Part shown: positions 1 through 8,032 of the stretch, in pieces
How the letters are laid out: each line of letters starts with the position of its first letter
Numbering within the stretch: position 1 is the first letter of the stretch
Source of the DNA: Vibrio tetraodonis
GTDB lineage: Bacteria; Pseudomonadota; Gammaproteobacteria; Enterobacterales; Vibrionaceae
DNA length: 64,000 bases
Assembly (NCBI RefSeq): GCF_003350295.1
Contig: NZ_QLYY01000011.1
Span: 124,001 to 188,000 of the forward strand
Direction: 5' to 3'
Notes under the pieces: generated by a model
What the model was told of the DNA's origin: nothing
The model's database searches: none
What the model saw: only the letters and a program-made list of their open reading frames with translations
Made by a program: the position numbers and the translations under genes

Positions 1-719
1 AAAATAGCTTTGAAATATTACTTTTTTCATATGGCGCCCCATTACTGTTTTTTGGTTGTTTAGTAACTTTTTATACCGCAAGAAAATATGGTGTGAAAGT
101 TGGCGTTACATTCAGTTTTAGAAATGTAATGATGAGTAACCTCTCCGTCTTTTTGGGTATTTTGGCTCCAAACTTATATAATTCACTACCTACAATTGCT
201 TTAGGGACCATATACCCACCTGAAGATTTTTCTTTGTTAGCCATTGCATTACGTTTAAGCTCTATTATTGTTATATTTCAGAATGTTATATCGAAATCGC
301 TGTTTCCAATATTAATAACTGAAAGAACGATAAAGGTGAGTTATCAAATCAAAATTTACAGCTTTGTTTCTGTACCATTGATATTATTTGTATCTCTATG
401 TGGTGAAGATGCCTTATCAATTTTTCTCGGTGCTAACTATAGTGGTGTATCAGATTATCTCTTAGTTTTGATGCTAGGAGTGCTATTTCTCGGCTGGACA
501 AATGCTTTGTCTCAAGGTTTCTTCTTAGTTAATAGTCTCGATAGTATTTATAGGAATGTTTCTATCCGTACATCCATAGTATCTTGCTTTTTGTCTTCCT
601 TATTAATATATTCCTACGGAATTTTAGGGGGGGCTTTATCCGTTACTCTGGCAAGGTTTATATTATTTATTGATTATTATATAGTATATAAGAAATATAG
701 CTCTATTACTTTTAAGTAG
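1..719 (+). CDS. wzx: Wzx-type polysaccharide flippase, C-terminal part (5' end outside window)
   Basis: The reading frame is open from the first bases of the window to a TAG at 717-719, so the true start lies upstream; a GTG at 93 is only an internal codon. About 238 residues are visible, almost entirely hydrophobic, with several membrane-spanning segments separated by short polar turns, as in the C-terminal half of the MATE/MOP polysaccharide flippases. Such proteins move undecaprenyl-linked repeat units across the inner membrane. The next gene resembles a Wzy polymerase and glycosyltransferases follow, which supports the assignment. Sequence motifs in flippases are weak, so the call rests on hydrophobicity pattern and context. 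The gene is strongly AT-rich. Confidence 0.7.
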   Translation, partial: NSFEILLFSYGAPLLFFGCLVTFYTARKYGVKVGVTFSFRNVMMSNLSVFLGILAPNLYNSLPTIALGTIYPPEDFSLLAIALRLSSIIVIFQNVISKSLFPILITERTIKVSYQIKIYSFVSVPLILFVSLCGEDALSIFLGANYSGVSDYLLVLMLGVLFLGWTNALSQGFFLVNSLDSIYRNVSIRTSIVSCFLSSLLIYSYGILGGALSVTLARFILFIDYYIVYKKYSSITFK

Positions 720-735
720 ATTAAAGGTCTTAATA

Positions 736-1833
736 TTGTTTGCTTTAGTTTTATTTTACACAACGTTAATTATTTACCTAGTTGAAAAGATTAGTGTAAA
801 GAGAAATGTCTTTCTTTATTTCACAGCCACTTTTCCAGCTATTGTTTTTTATATTTTCGTATCATCCACTCAGTATTATGTAGGATCTGACTACCCTTCA
901 TATATATATATATACGAAAACCCATGGGTTTGGGGAAGATACTTTGACCAAGGGGAATATTTTTTTTATTATTCACTTGAATTTCTTAATCATCTGAAGC
1001 TAGAGCCTCAGGCACTGTTTTTTGTTTTTACTCTTGCACAAACTCTGCCTATATTTTATTTCTTCTTTAAATTAAAGCAAAGATATAACGATGTAAGGTT
1101 ATGGCTTTTATTTTTTATCTTTCTATCTGTTACCAACATATACAACAATCAGCTCAATGGTATTAGGCAATATGCTGCTGTTGTATTAGTCCCTTTATTT
1201 GCTTATTTAATTTGTGACAGAAAGTATGTGAAATCTTTTTTTTATTTGTTTTTAATGAAGATGATGCATGCTTCATCTTTAATCAATGTCGTCATTTACC
1301 CTCTAAAATTGTTTGAAAAACTTAAGCCTAACTATCTTTTTCTTATTTTTTTACTCTCTACGGTAATTTATTTAATTCTACCAAGCTTGGTGCCAGTTGC
1401 CTTAGAGGTAATTGGCAGTTATAGTCACTATATTGATGGCCAGTATTTTGAATCATCAGACTTGTCTGTAGTCATAACTAAAATTTATTATTTGCCAGTA
1501 TATTTAGTTTTTTATTATCTTTACTCTAAAAATACTGGCAATAGTAAAGAAGGTTCATTTATAAACTCTGATCTATTCCGATTTTTTATTGTTATTTTTT
1601 CATTTACATATTGGGCATTTTTAATGAGTTTGAAAATCGGAATATTATCTAGGTTACAATCATATTTTGTTTTTTTTAATATATTCCCAATTTACTATGT
1701 ATTAAACTTTTACTATCATAAGAACTTTAAGTTTTTTATTATTATATTAGGCTTTATTGTTCTTCCATATTTAGCAAAAATAACCTTTCTTGCAAAGAAT
1801 GAGTTTTTTTATCAAAGTGTGATATTTAATTAA
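736..1833 (+). CDS. wzy: EpsG-like O-antigen/capsule polymerase (Wzy-type), multispanning membrane protein
   Basis: This protein of about 365 residues has roughly ten hydrophobic segments. An early SDYPSY motif in a periplasmic loop (near residues 56-61) and an NQLNGIRQYAA motif (near residues 138-148) are typical of the EpsG/Wzy family, which joins lipid-linked repeat units into polysaccharide in the inner membrane. The start chosen is TTG at 736; there is no ATG close by and the Shine-Dalgarno match is weak, so the start is uncertain. It lies 16 bases after the flippase and its TAA is directly followed by the ATG of the next gene, which indicates one operon. The sequence is AT-rich and poorly conserved, as expected for a serotype-specific gene. 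Confidence 0.7.
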   Translation: MFALVLFYTTLIIYLVEKISVKRNVFLYFTATFPAIVFYIFVSSTQYYVGSDYPSYIYIYENPWVWGRYFDQGEYFFYYSLEFLNHLKLEPQALFFVFTLAQTLPIFYFFFKLKQRYNDVRLWLLFFIFLSVTNIYNNQLNGIRQYAAVVLVPLFAYLICDRKYVKSFFYLFLMKMMHASSLINVVIYPLKLFEKLKPNYLFLIFLLSTVIYLILPSLVPVALEVIGSYSHYIDGQYFESSDLSVVITKIYYLPVYLVFYYLYSKNTGNSKEGSFINSDLFRFFIVIFSFTYWAFLMSLKIGILSRLQSYFVFFNIFPIYYVLNFYYHKNFKFFIIILGFIVLPYLAKITFLAKNEFFYQSVIFN

Positions 1834-2934
1834 ATGAAAATTTTATTTTTTTTGCCAAACTTAGAGTGTGGTGGCGCAGAGAGCGTAACTGTACGGGTAG
1901 CTAACCATTTTTTTGATATTGGCCATGATGTATATTTCATCACTTCATTGTCTGGTGGGAAATTAGAAAAAAAACTTAGAGATGGAATTAATTATTCTTG
2001 TCTTAATAGCCATTTACAATGGCTATCAATATTGCCTCTTAAGAATAAAATTAACGAGATTGAGCCCGATGTTTGCTTTTCAACAATGAAAGAGTCTAAT
2101 TTTATATTGATAGTTAGTAAAGCTTTGAGTAAGTGTAAACCTAATGTTGTTATTAGAGAGGCAAATACAGTTTCCCAACAAATAACTGCAGAAAGCAGAT
2201 TACATCAAAAAGTTAAAAACTATATAATCTCGAAGTCCTATGCAAGGGCAAGTGGTATTATCTGCTTGTCAGAGGCAATGAAGAGTGACCTCCAAAGATG
2301 TTGGAATATTGATTCGAATAAAATAGCTATTATTAATAACCCAATTGACTTTGACTTGATAGAATCCCATAGAATAAAGCAAAACTCTATCCAAGATGAA
2401 AGAGGAGAAACTAATGACATTCCTATATTTTGTATAGTTGCAAGGTTATTTAGACAAAAAAATCATCATTTTTTATTTTTGGCTCTCAAAAGCTTTAAAG
2501 AAAAATATGGTGAGTTCAAGGTATATATTGTCGGAGATGGGCCTTTAAGAAATGATCTGGAAGTTTATGTTTCAGAAATAGGAGTTAGTGAAAATGTAAT
2601 TTTTACTGGTCATACTGACAATCCTTATCAATTCTTATTTAAATCTTCAGTTTTTATATTGCCTTCACATTTTGAGGGTTTTTCAAATGCTTTGTTGGAA
2701 GCAAGTGCCTGTGGATTGAAAGTTCTAGTATCAGATTCGCAGCCTACATCTGTTGAGTTTGTAAATAATTACGATATTGGGTGTGCATATAAATATAATG
2801 ATATTGATGATTTTACCACAAAGCTATCTGAACTGATTCTGTCAAGATCGTCACAGACAGCTGATTTGTCGAGCTTTTCAACCAACGATATTCTAGATTC
2901 TTATGAACGATATATTATAGAAGGTGGGATCTGA
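1834..2934 (+). CDS. GT4-family glycosyltransferase
   Basis: This is a 366-residue cytoplasmic or membrane-associated glycosyltransferase of the GT-B fold (family GT4). The N-terminal GGAESVTVRVANHF motif (near residues 12-25) and the C-terminal nucleotide-sugar region with VARLFRQKNHHF, IVGDGPLRNDLE and HFEGFSNALLEASACG, containing the E-x7-E pattern, are diagnostic. It should add a sugar to the undecaprenyl-linked repeat unit; donor and linkage cannot be told from sequence. The ATG directly follows the stop codon of the polymerase gene and its 3' end overlaps the next gene by 11 bases, so translation is probably coupled. Confidence 0.85.
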   Translation: MKILFFLPNLECGGAESVTVRVANHFFDIGHDVYFITSLSGGKLEKKLRDGINYSCLNSHLQWLSILPLKNKINEIEPDVCFSTMKESNFILIVSKALSKCKPNVVIREANTVSQQITAESRLHQKVKNYIISKSYARASGIICLSEAMKSDLQRCWNIDSNKIAIINNPIDFDLIESHRIKQNSIQDERGETNDIPIFCIVARLFRQKNHHFLFLALKSFKEKYGEFKVYIVGDGPLRNDLEVYVSEIGVSENVIFTGHTDNPYQFLFKSSVFILPSHFEGFSNALLEASACGLKVLVSDSQPTSVEFVNNYDIGCAYKYNDIDDFTTKLSELILSRSSQTADLSSFSTNDILDSYERYIIEGGI

Positions 2935-3709
2935 CTTGAAACTACAAATTTTGATTTCAACGATGGATGATCGTATATTCAATATAGAATTTAATAAAGT
3001 TTATGAATATGTAATTATTCATCAATTGAGAGATTTAAGTAGGTTAGAAGAATACGATAACTTTATTGACAATATAAGCAAAGAAGTATCTATCAGTTAC
3101 CATAAAATGACTGATTTAGGGTTGTCCAAAAGTAGAAATAAAGCGTTAGAATTTTCTGATGCGGATATAGTTTGGATTATGGATGATGATACTAAAATAC
3201 TTGATAATGCCTATTCTGAGATTGTTAGTTTCTTTATTGATTCGGATAATGATTTTATTTCTGTACTCCACTATATGGGTGAAAAACTAATTGCTAAGCA
3301 AAAAAATAATACTAAAATAAATGCTATCAATAGTGCAAAAATATCTTCTATTAATATGGTCTTGTCTAAATCTTGCGTAGACTCTGGTGTTAGATTTGAT
3401 GAAAACTTCGGTTTAGGTACATCTTTACCTTCTGGTGAAGAATACATTTTTATTACAGACTTAATACATAGAAACTTTAAAGGCTGTTTCACAGATATTC
3501 ATGGTTGTATTCATACTGAAGAACTGTCAAGTGGAAAAGATTTTTATTCGAGTAAAAAGTTGGTTCTTGCAAAGTTATATATGTTTAAGAGAATTTTTCC
3601 AAAAACTTACTGGTTTTGGATATTATTATTTTTTATTAAAAAGCTTAATAAGTTTTCAAAACATAAACCTATATTTAAATCAGCACTACGTGAATTTATA
3701 AGTAAATAA
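2924..3709 (+). CDS. GT2-like (GT-A fold) glycosyltransferase
   Basis: The protein has about 261 residues. A WIMDDDTKI segment (near residues 85-93) supplies the aspartate-rich metal and nucleotide-sugar binding site of GT-A enzymes, and LGTSLPSGEEYIFI (near residues 165-178) fits the acceptor-side acidic region of GT2 family members. The C-terminal 50 residues contain a hydrophobic stretch and many lysines, suggesting attachment to the inner membrane. GTG at 2924 overlaps the upstream glycosyltransferase gene by 11 bases; TTG at 2936 is an alternative start. It probably adds one sugar of the repeat unit; specificity is unknown. It is the last intact gene before a 695-base gap. Confidence 0.7.
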   Translation: MGSDLKLQILISTMDDRIFNIEFNKVYEYVIIHQLRDLSRLEEYDNFIDNISKEVSISYHKMTDLGLSKSRNKALEFSDADIVWIMDDDTKILDNAYSEIVSFFIDSDNDFISVLHYMGEKLIAKQKNNTKINAINSAKISSINMVLSKSCVDSGVRFDENFGLGTSLPSGEEYIFITDLIHRNFKGCFTDIHGCIHTEELSSGKDFYSSKKLVLAKLYMFKRIFPKTYWFWILLFFIKKLNKFSKHKPIFKSALREFISK

Positions 3710-4404
3710 ACGAAGTGCATTAATGTCTTTTACTCTAATCTTAAAAATAGCATACCTAATTATTTTTAGTTTTTTAAAATTGATCGTAGTGCTTTTAATG
3801 GATAAATATATTCAATAAATTTTCATAATAGCATGTTTTTTTAAAGTTACGACGAGCTATAATGATAAGATAGAGATAATAAAATAGGTTAAAAGATAAC
3901 TATATTTCTTGTTTTATTATTTATTTTTAAGCAATATAAAACACGTAAAGCTAGCAAAACAAGAAGTCTGAATAGATAGTAATAATAAGGTCGATTTAAG
4001 CTCAAGCTTTATTGTACGAAAAGTGTTTCTAACTGGGATAGAATTGCCGTTATGAGACTACTTTTTATCTCTGGTAGAAGCTTTAGGAAAGGTAGTGGAG
4101 TTAAGTAAGTAGGGTTATATCCCTCTTCGTCACTGCTCTATTTTTGCTCGGTTGAATATGAGTCCTGCGGAATGACCTAAGTTTTCAGAAAGCTTTGAGA
4201 CAAAATTCATTTGGCAATGCACTACACCAAAAAACTTAAAAGCTACGCGCGGTCACGTAAACAGTATGTAATCAAATAAATGCATAATGGTATCTTATAC
4301 GTACCTCGATACACAACACCTCAATAGCCTCGTGACATATTGCTCATAAGGTTTACTCAAACACTCTATAAAACTAATTATTACATAAATACAAAGGTTT
4401 ATTT
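3710..4404. other. 695-base AT-rich gap within the polysaccharide locus
   Basis: No intact gene is visible here on either strand. The first 300 bases are very AT-rich. The middle carries the probable transposase remnant at about 4008-4268. The last 130 bases, up to the ATG of ugd, presumably hold its promoter; no convincing -35/-10 pair could be picked with confidence. The gap separates the flippase-polymerase-glycosyltransferase cluster from the ugd cluster and looks like an old recombination or insertion site. Confidence 0.6.
4008..4268 (+). pseudogene. Decayed transposase fragment (IS200/REP-associated-like), tentative
   Basis: The frame beginning at 4008 reads as a short, broken protein with in-frame stops. 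The part DYFLSLVEALGKVVELSK, a stop, then GYIP, followed by IFARLNMSPAE, matches my recollection of the C-terminal region of gammaproteobacterial IS200-like/REP-associated transposases (pattern DYLALVDTLGR-VV-x4-KRGFIP, then a short ARL segment). Three stops lie within about 75 codons and the N-terminal HUH domain is missing, so it cannot be functional. It sits in a gene-free gap of the polysaccharide locus, where insertion-sequence remnants are common. The assignment rests on remembered family patterns, not on a search. Confidence 0.4.
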
Positions 4405-5571
4405 ATGAAAATTGCAATTGCTGGTACCGGCTATGTAGGCTTATCAAATGCGATGCTATTGGCCCAGCATCATGACGTTGTCGCGGTCGATATTATCGAA
4501 GAAAAAGTAAAATTACTGAATAATAAAATATCTCCAATCATCGATTTAGAAATCGAAGACTTTTTAAAAAATAAGTCATTAAAGTTTACTGCCACTCTAG
4601 ATAAAGAGCTGGCGTATACCGATGCAGAGTTCGTTATTATCGCCACCCCGACAGACTACGATATTGAAACCAATTACTTCAACACTGCTTCTGTTGAAGC
4701 GGTGATTAAAGACGTAATGGCGATTAACTCAAATGCGGTGATGGTGATTAAATCTACCGTTCCTGTGGGTTATACCGATCGTATTAAACAAGAGTTAGGA
4801 TGTGAAAATCTGATATTCTCTCCAGAGTTTTTGCGTGAAGGTAAAGCGCTATACGATAACCTGCATCCATCTCGTATTGTGGTGGGCGAACGTTCTGAAC
4901 GTGCATCAGTATTCGCGAACCTTCTGTTAAAAGGGGCGGTGAAGAAAGACGTTGAAATCCTATTTACAGACTCGACGGAAGCAGAAGCGGTAAAACTATT
5001 CTCAAACACTTATTTGGCCTTGCGCGTTGCTTATTTTAACGAGCTCGACACCTATGCTGAATCTCATGGCTTAGACACGCGCCAAATTATTGATGGTGTA
5101 TGTTTAGATCCACGTATTGGCTCACACTATAACAACCCTTCGTTTGGTTATGGTGGTTACTGTTTACCAAAAGATACCAAACAACTGCGCGCGAACTATG
5201 CAGACGTGCCTAACAACATTATTGGTGCAATTGTTGATTCAAACACTACACGTAAAGATTTTATCGCAGATTCAATCATTAAACGTAATCCTATACGCGT
5301 GGGTATTTACCGTTTAGTGATGAAATCGGGCTCTGATAACTTCCGCGCTTCTAGTATTCAAGGCATCATGAAACGCCTCAAAGCGAAAGGCATTGAAGTT
5401 GTGGTGTTTGAGCCAGAGCTAAAGGAAAAAGAGTTTTTCCGCTCATTGGTGCTAACAGATTTCGAACAGTTCAAATCAAGCTGTGATGTGATTGTATCTA
5501 ACCGGATGGCGCAAGAGCTGGCGGATGTACAAGACAAAGTCTATACACGTGATCTATTTGGTTCAGATTAA
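4405..5571 (+). CDS. ugd: UDP-glucose 6-dehydrogenase
   Basis: The enzyme oxidises UDP-glucose to UDP-glucuronate with two NAD+. Its 388 residues match the short bacterial Ugd length. The N-terminal nucleotide-binding motif GTGYVG is at residues 7-12, [10 protein letters not shown] and FSPEFLREG follow, and the catalytic cysteine is C253 in [14 protein letters not shown]. The C-terminal domain ends in [15 protein letters not shown] lies 8-12 bases before the ATG. It is followed after 11 bases by a UDP-glucuronate-4-epimerase-like gene that would use its product. A broken second copy of the same gene lies at 6615-6984. Base composition is closer to the core genome than that of the genes at 1-3709. 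Confidence 0.95.
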   Translation: MKIAIAGTGYVGLSNAMLLAQHHDVVAVDIIEEKVKLLNNKISPIIDLEIEDFLKNKSLKFTATLDKELAYTDAEFVIIATPTDYDIETNYFNTASVEAVIKDVMAINSNAVMVIKSTVPVGYTDRIKQELGCENLIFSPEFLREGKALYDNLHPSRIVVGERSERASVFANLLLKGAVKKDVEILFTDSTEAEAVKLFSNTYLALRVAYFNELDTYAESHGLDTRQIIDGVCLDPRIGSHYNNPSFGYGGYCLPKDTKQLRANYADVPNNIIGAIVDSNTTRKDFIADSIIKRNPIRVGIYRLVMKSGSDNFRASSIQGIMKRLKAKGIEVVVFEPELKEKEFFRSLVLTDFEQFKSSCDVIVSNRMAQELADVQDKVYTRDLFGSD

Positions 5572-5582
5572 GGATTAAAACA

Positions 5583-6593
5583 ATGAAATATTTGGTAACA
5601 GGCGCTGCGGGTTTTATCGGCAGTGCGGTAGTAAAGCAGCTCACGGCGAAAGGTTATCAAGTTGTTGGTGCCGATAACCTTAACGAATACTATGATGTGG
5701 CTTTAAAAGAAGCTCGACTAGCGCGTATTCAGCATGCCAATTTCAAACTGGTACAGTTAGACATTGCCGATCGCGATGATGTGGCTAACCTGTTTAAAGC
5801 GGAACAGTTTGATCAAGTGATCCATTTAGCTGCACAAGCAGGAGTGCGTTATTCAATTGAAAATCCACATGCGTATGCCGATTCAAATCTAGTGGGTCAC
5901 TTAAACATTCTAGAAGGGTGTCGCCACAATAAAGTGCAGCATTTGGTATATGCCTCTTCAAGCTCGGTATACGGCTTAAATGCGAAAACGCCGTTTGCAA
6001 CGTCCGATTCGGTTGTTCACCCCGTTTCACTGTACGCAGCGACCAAGAAGTCGAATGAGCTTATGGCCCATAGCTATTCTCATCTGTATGACATTCCGAC
6101 TACAGGCTTGCGTTTCTTTACGGTTTATGGTCCATGGGGCCGCCCAGATATGGCGCCGTTTCTCTTCACTAAGAAGATTCTGGATGGTGACACGATTGAT
6201 ATCAATAACAATGGTGACATGTGGCGTGATTTTACTTACATCGATGATATCGTAGAGGGTGTAGTTCGAATTTCCGATGTTATTCCACAGCCCAATAAGA
6301 GCTGGACTGTCGAAGAGGGGACTCTTGCCAGCAGCTCCGCTCCTTATGCGGTATACAATATTGGCCATGGTAGTCCGATCAATCTTATGGATTTTATTAA
6401 AGCTATAGAAGATGAGCTAGGTATAGAGGCATCGAAGAATTTGAGAGATATGCAACCCGGTGATGTTTATCAAACTTATGCAGATACCGAGGATTTATTT
6501 TCTGCTACGGGTTATAAACCTAAGATTGGTGTAAAAGAAGGCGTTAAAAAGTTTATTGATTGGTACAAAGAATATTATAACAAATCAAACTAA
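5583..6593 (+). CDS. UDP-glucuronate 4-epimerase-like NAD-dependent epimerase
   Basis: This is an extended short-chain dehydrogenase of 336 residues. It has the Rossmann glycine motif GAAGFIG (residues 7-13), the YAATK catalytic motif (Y151, K155), and an NLNEYYDVALKEARLARI segment typical of UDP-glucuronate 4-epimerases that make UDP-galacturonate. FFTVYGPWGRPDMA and MWRDFTYIDDIVEG are further family motifs. AAGGA precedes the ATG and the gene is 11 bases after ugd, so the two form a pathway pair: UDP-glucose to UDP-glucuronate to UDP-galacturonate. A UDP-glucose or UDP-GlcNAc 4-epimerase cannot be fully excluded from sequence alone. Confidence 0.88.
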   Translation: MKYLVTGAAGFIGSAVVKQLTAKGYQVVGADNLNEYYDVALKEARLARIQHANFKLVQLDIADRDDVANLFKAEQFDQVIHLAAQAGVRYSIENPHAYADSNLVGHLNILEGCRHNKVQHLVYASSSSVYGLNAKTPFATSDSVVHPVSLYAATKKSNELMAHSYSHLYDIPTTGLRFFTVYGPWGRPDMAPFLFTKKILDGDTIDINNNGDMWRDFTYIDDIVEGVVRISDVIPQPNKSWTVEEGTLASSSAPYAVYNIGHGSPINLMDFIKAIEDELGIEASKNLRDMQPGDVYQTYADTEDLFSATGYKPKIGVKEGVKKFIDWYKEYYNKSN

Positions 6594-6614
6594 ATTATTT
6601 ATTGGTTAGATTTA

Positions 6615-6984
6615 ATGAAAATAGCGGTTACTGGAACAGGTTCTGTCAGCCTGTCTAACGCTATGTTGTTGGCACAACATCATGAGGTTATCGCTATTAA
6701 AATTACTAGAGGTAGGGATTTATCGTTTAGTAATGAAGCCGGGATCCGATAACTTTAGAGCATCTTCAATACAGGGAGTAATGAAGAAGGTCAAAGCTAA
6801 AGGCATAGAGGTGGTTGTTTATGAACCAGCTTTATAGGAAAAAGAATTCTTCCACTCCCTTGTTATGACTTACCTTAAAAAGTTTAAGTCTGTATGTGAT
6901 GTTATTGTATCCAACCGTATGGTTAAGTATATACAAGACGTTACTTTCAAGGTCTATACACGCGATTTATTTAGTAGCGATTAA
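6615..6984 (+). pseudogene. ugd: Internally deleted, frameshifted second copy of ugd
   Basis: The ATG at 6615 starts a frame reading [19 protein letters not shown] then AQHHEV, clearly the Ugd N-terminus, for about 30 codons. The sequence then jumps, in a different frame, to [18 protein letters not shown] and runs to VYTRDLFSSD and TAA at 6982-6984, the Ugd C-terminus. Roughly residues 31-298 are missing, and a TAG interrupts the C-terminal part after YEPAL. The NAD-binding glycine motif is also damaged (GTGSVS rather than GTGYVG). The remaining residues differ from the intact copy at many positions, so this was a diverged allele rather than a fresh duplication. It lies between the epimerase gene and a glycosyltransferase gene. 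Confidence 0.93.
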
Positions 6985-6986
6985 AA

Positions 6987-7730
6987 ATGTTAGTATCGAT
7001 CATTACCCCTTGCTTTAACCCTAGTTTGGAATTAATAGAAACGATAAAAAGCGTTCAACAACAGACTTACTCAAATTATGAACATATTATTATTGATGAT
7101 TGTTCTACATCAGAAGTTCCTGATGAGTTGTTGAGAGCTATCGAATCTGATCCAAAAATTAAATTTATTTCTAGATCTTGGAATGCAGGTCCCGCAGTGA
7201 CTCGTAATCGCGGTATATCTGAAGCCAAAGGCAACTTTGTCGCATTTCTTGATGCCGATGATCTCTGGCATCCTAGTAAATTAGAATTGCAGCTTAACTT
7301 TATGCGGGAGAATGATGTGAGTATATCCTACACATCATATGAGGTTTTCGATACAAAAGGAAAAGTTGTTGGAGTAAGAACGCCGCCTAGTAGGCTAGGT
7401 TATAACGATATTTTAAAATCTAACCAAATTGGCTGTCTCACTGCTATGTATAACGTAGATATGTTAGGAAAGGTCTATATGCCTAATATATCTAAGAGGC
7501 AGGACATGGGGCTGTGGTTACAGATACTTAAAACTGGAACAGTAGCTGAAAGATGTTCGGACAATCCACTAGCCCGGTATAGAGTAGGAGGCAACTCGGT
7601 ATCATCGAATAAGCTGGGTGTTCTCAAGTATCAGTGGCGAATTTACAGAGAGATTGAACGCTTATCTTTACCAGCGTCAATTAAGTATTTTGGTCACTAT
7701 GCCTTGAGAGGGTTAACAAGAAAAGTTTAA
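6987..7730 (+). CDS. GT2-family glycosyltransferase
   Basis: This is a 247-residue GT-A enzyme of family GT2. It starts with MLVSIITPCFNPS and has EHIIIDDCSTSE (the first aspartate region), a SRSWNAGPAVTRNRGISEA-type donor-binding segment near residue 75, and the metal-binding FLDADDLWHPSKLE (near residues 89-102). The acceptor region includes KRQDMGLWLQ. It should transfer one sugar to the lipid-linked repeat unit; its donor is unknown. The ATG begins two bases after the stop codon of the ugd remnant and no good ribosome-binding site is visible, so the gene may once have been coupled to that copy. It is the last gene before the initiating sugar transferase. Confidence 0.85.
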   Translation: MLVSIITPCFNPSLELIETIKSVQQQTYSNYEHIIIDDCSTSEVPDELLRAIESDPKIKFISRSWNAGPAVTRNRGISEAKGNFVAFLDADDLWHPSKLELQLNFMRENDVSISYTSYEVFDTKGKVVGVRTPPSRLGYNDILKSNQIGCLTAMYNVDMLGKVYMPNISKRQDMGLWLQILKTGTVAERCSDNPLARYRVGGNSVSSNKLGVLKYQWRIYREIERLSLPASIKYFGHYALRGLTRKV

Positions 7731-8032
7731 TAAAATAATTTGACTGGACTACTTGTTATAAAACTAACACATTTACCCTAAATTATAACCATAAATTCAT
7801 TTGTACTAATGGATTATTAATTGTTTTTCTATTGGAATGAAAAGCGTTCGATAATTTCTCGATAACACTTATGACTTTCTTATTTTTGAGACAGGCTAGT
7901 TGTTAATATGAAATTTATTTAGTGATATCATTAAAATTAATGATTTTACTAAATTACAACAAAATATATCATATAACAGCGAAGTAAATACAGCGTATAA
8001 ATTTTTCCTTACAGATATTAAATATTCAAAGT
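7731..8032. other. 302-base AT-rich intergenic region upstream of the sugar transferase
   Basis: No coding sequence is apparent. The only clear structure is a near-perfect 36-bp dyad at 7918-7953, listed separately. The region presumably carries the promoter of the sugar transferase gene. Confidence 0.5.
7918..7953. promoter_or_regulatory. 36-bp imperfect palindrome, possible operator
   Basis: The 18-base left half (7918-7935) and the reverse complement of the right half (7936-7953) agree at 15 of 18 positions. The core ATCATTAA-AA-TTAATGAT (7927-7944) is perfect and the outer TTTAGT/ACTAAA arms are perfect. It lies about 80 bases before the start of the sugar transferase gene, a suitable place for a dimeric regulator or a nucleoid protein. 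No regulator can be named from sequence. Confidence 0.4.

Noticed and set aside
4069..4100. Resemblance to a JUMPstart/ops element (CTCTGGTAG, then GGTAGTGG)
   Set aside because: The stretch overlaps the best-conserved part of the putative transposase remnant (SLVEALGKVVE), which explains it, and the ops core GGCGGTAGCG is not matched.
6027..6368. Long minus-strand open frame inside the epimerase gene
   Set aside because: It is antisense to a clear gene and shows no family pattern.
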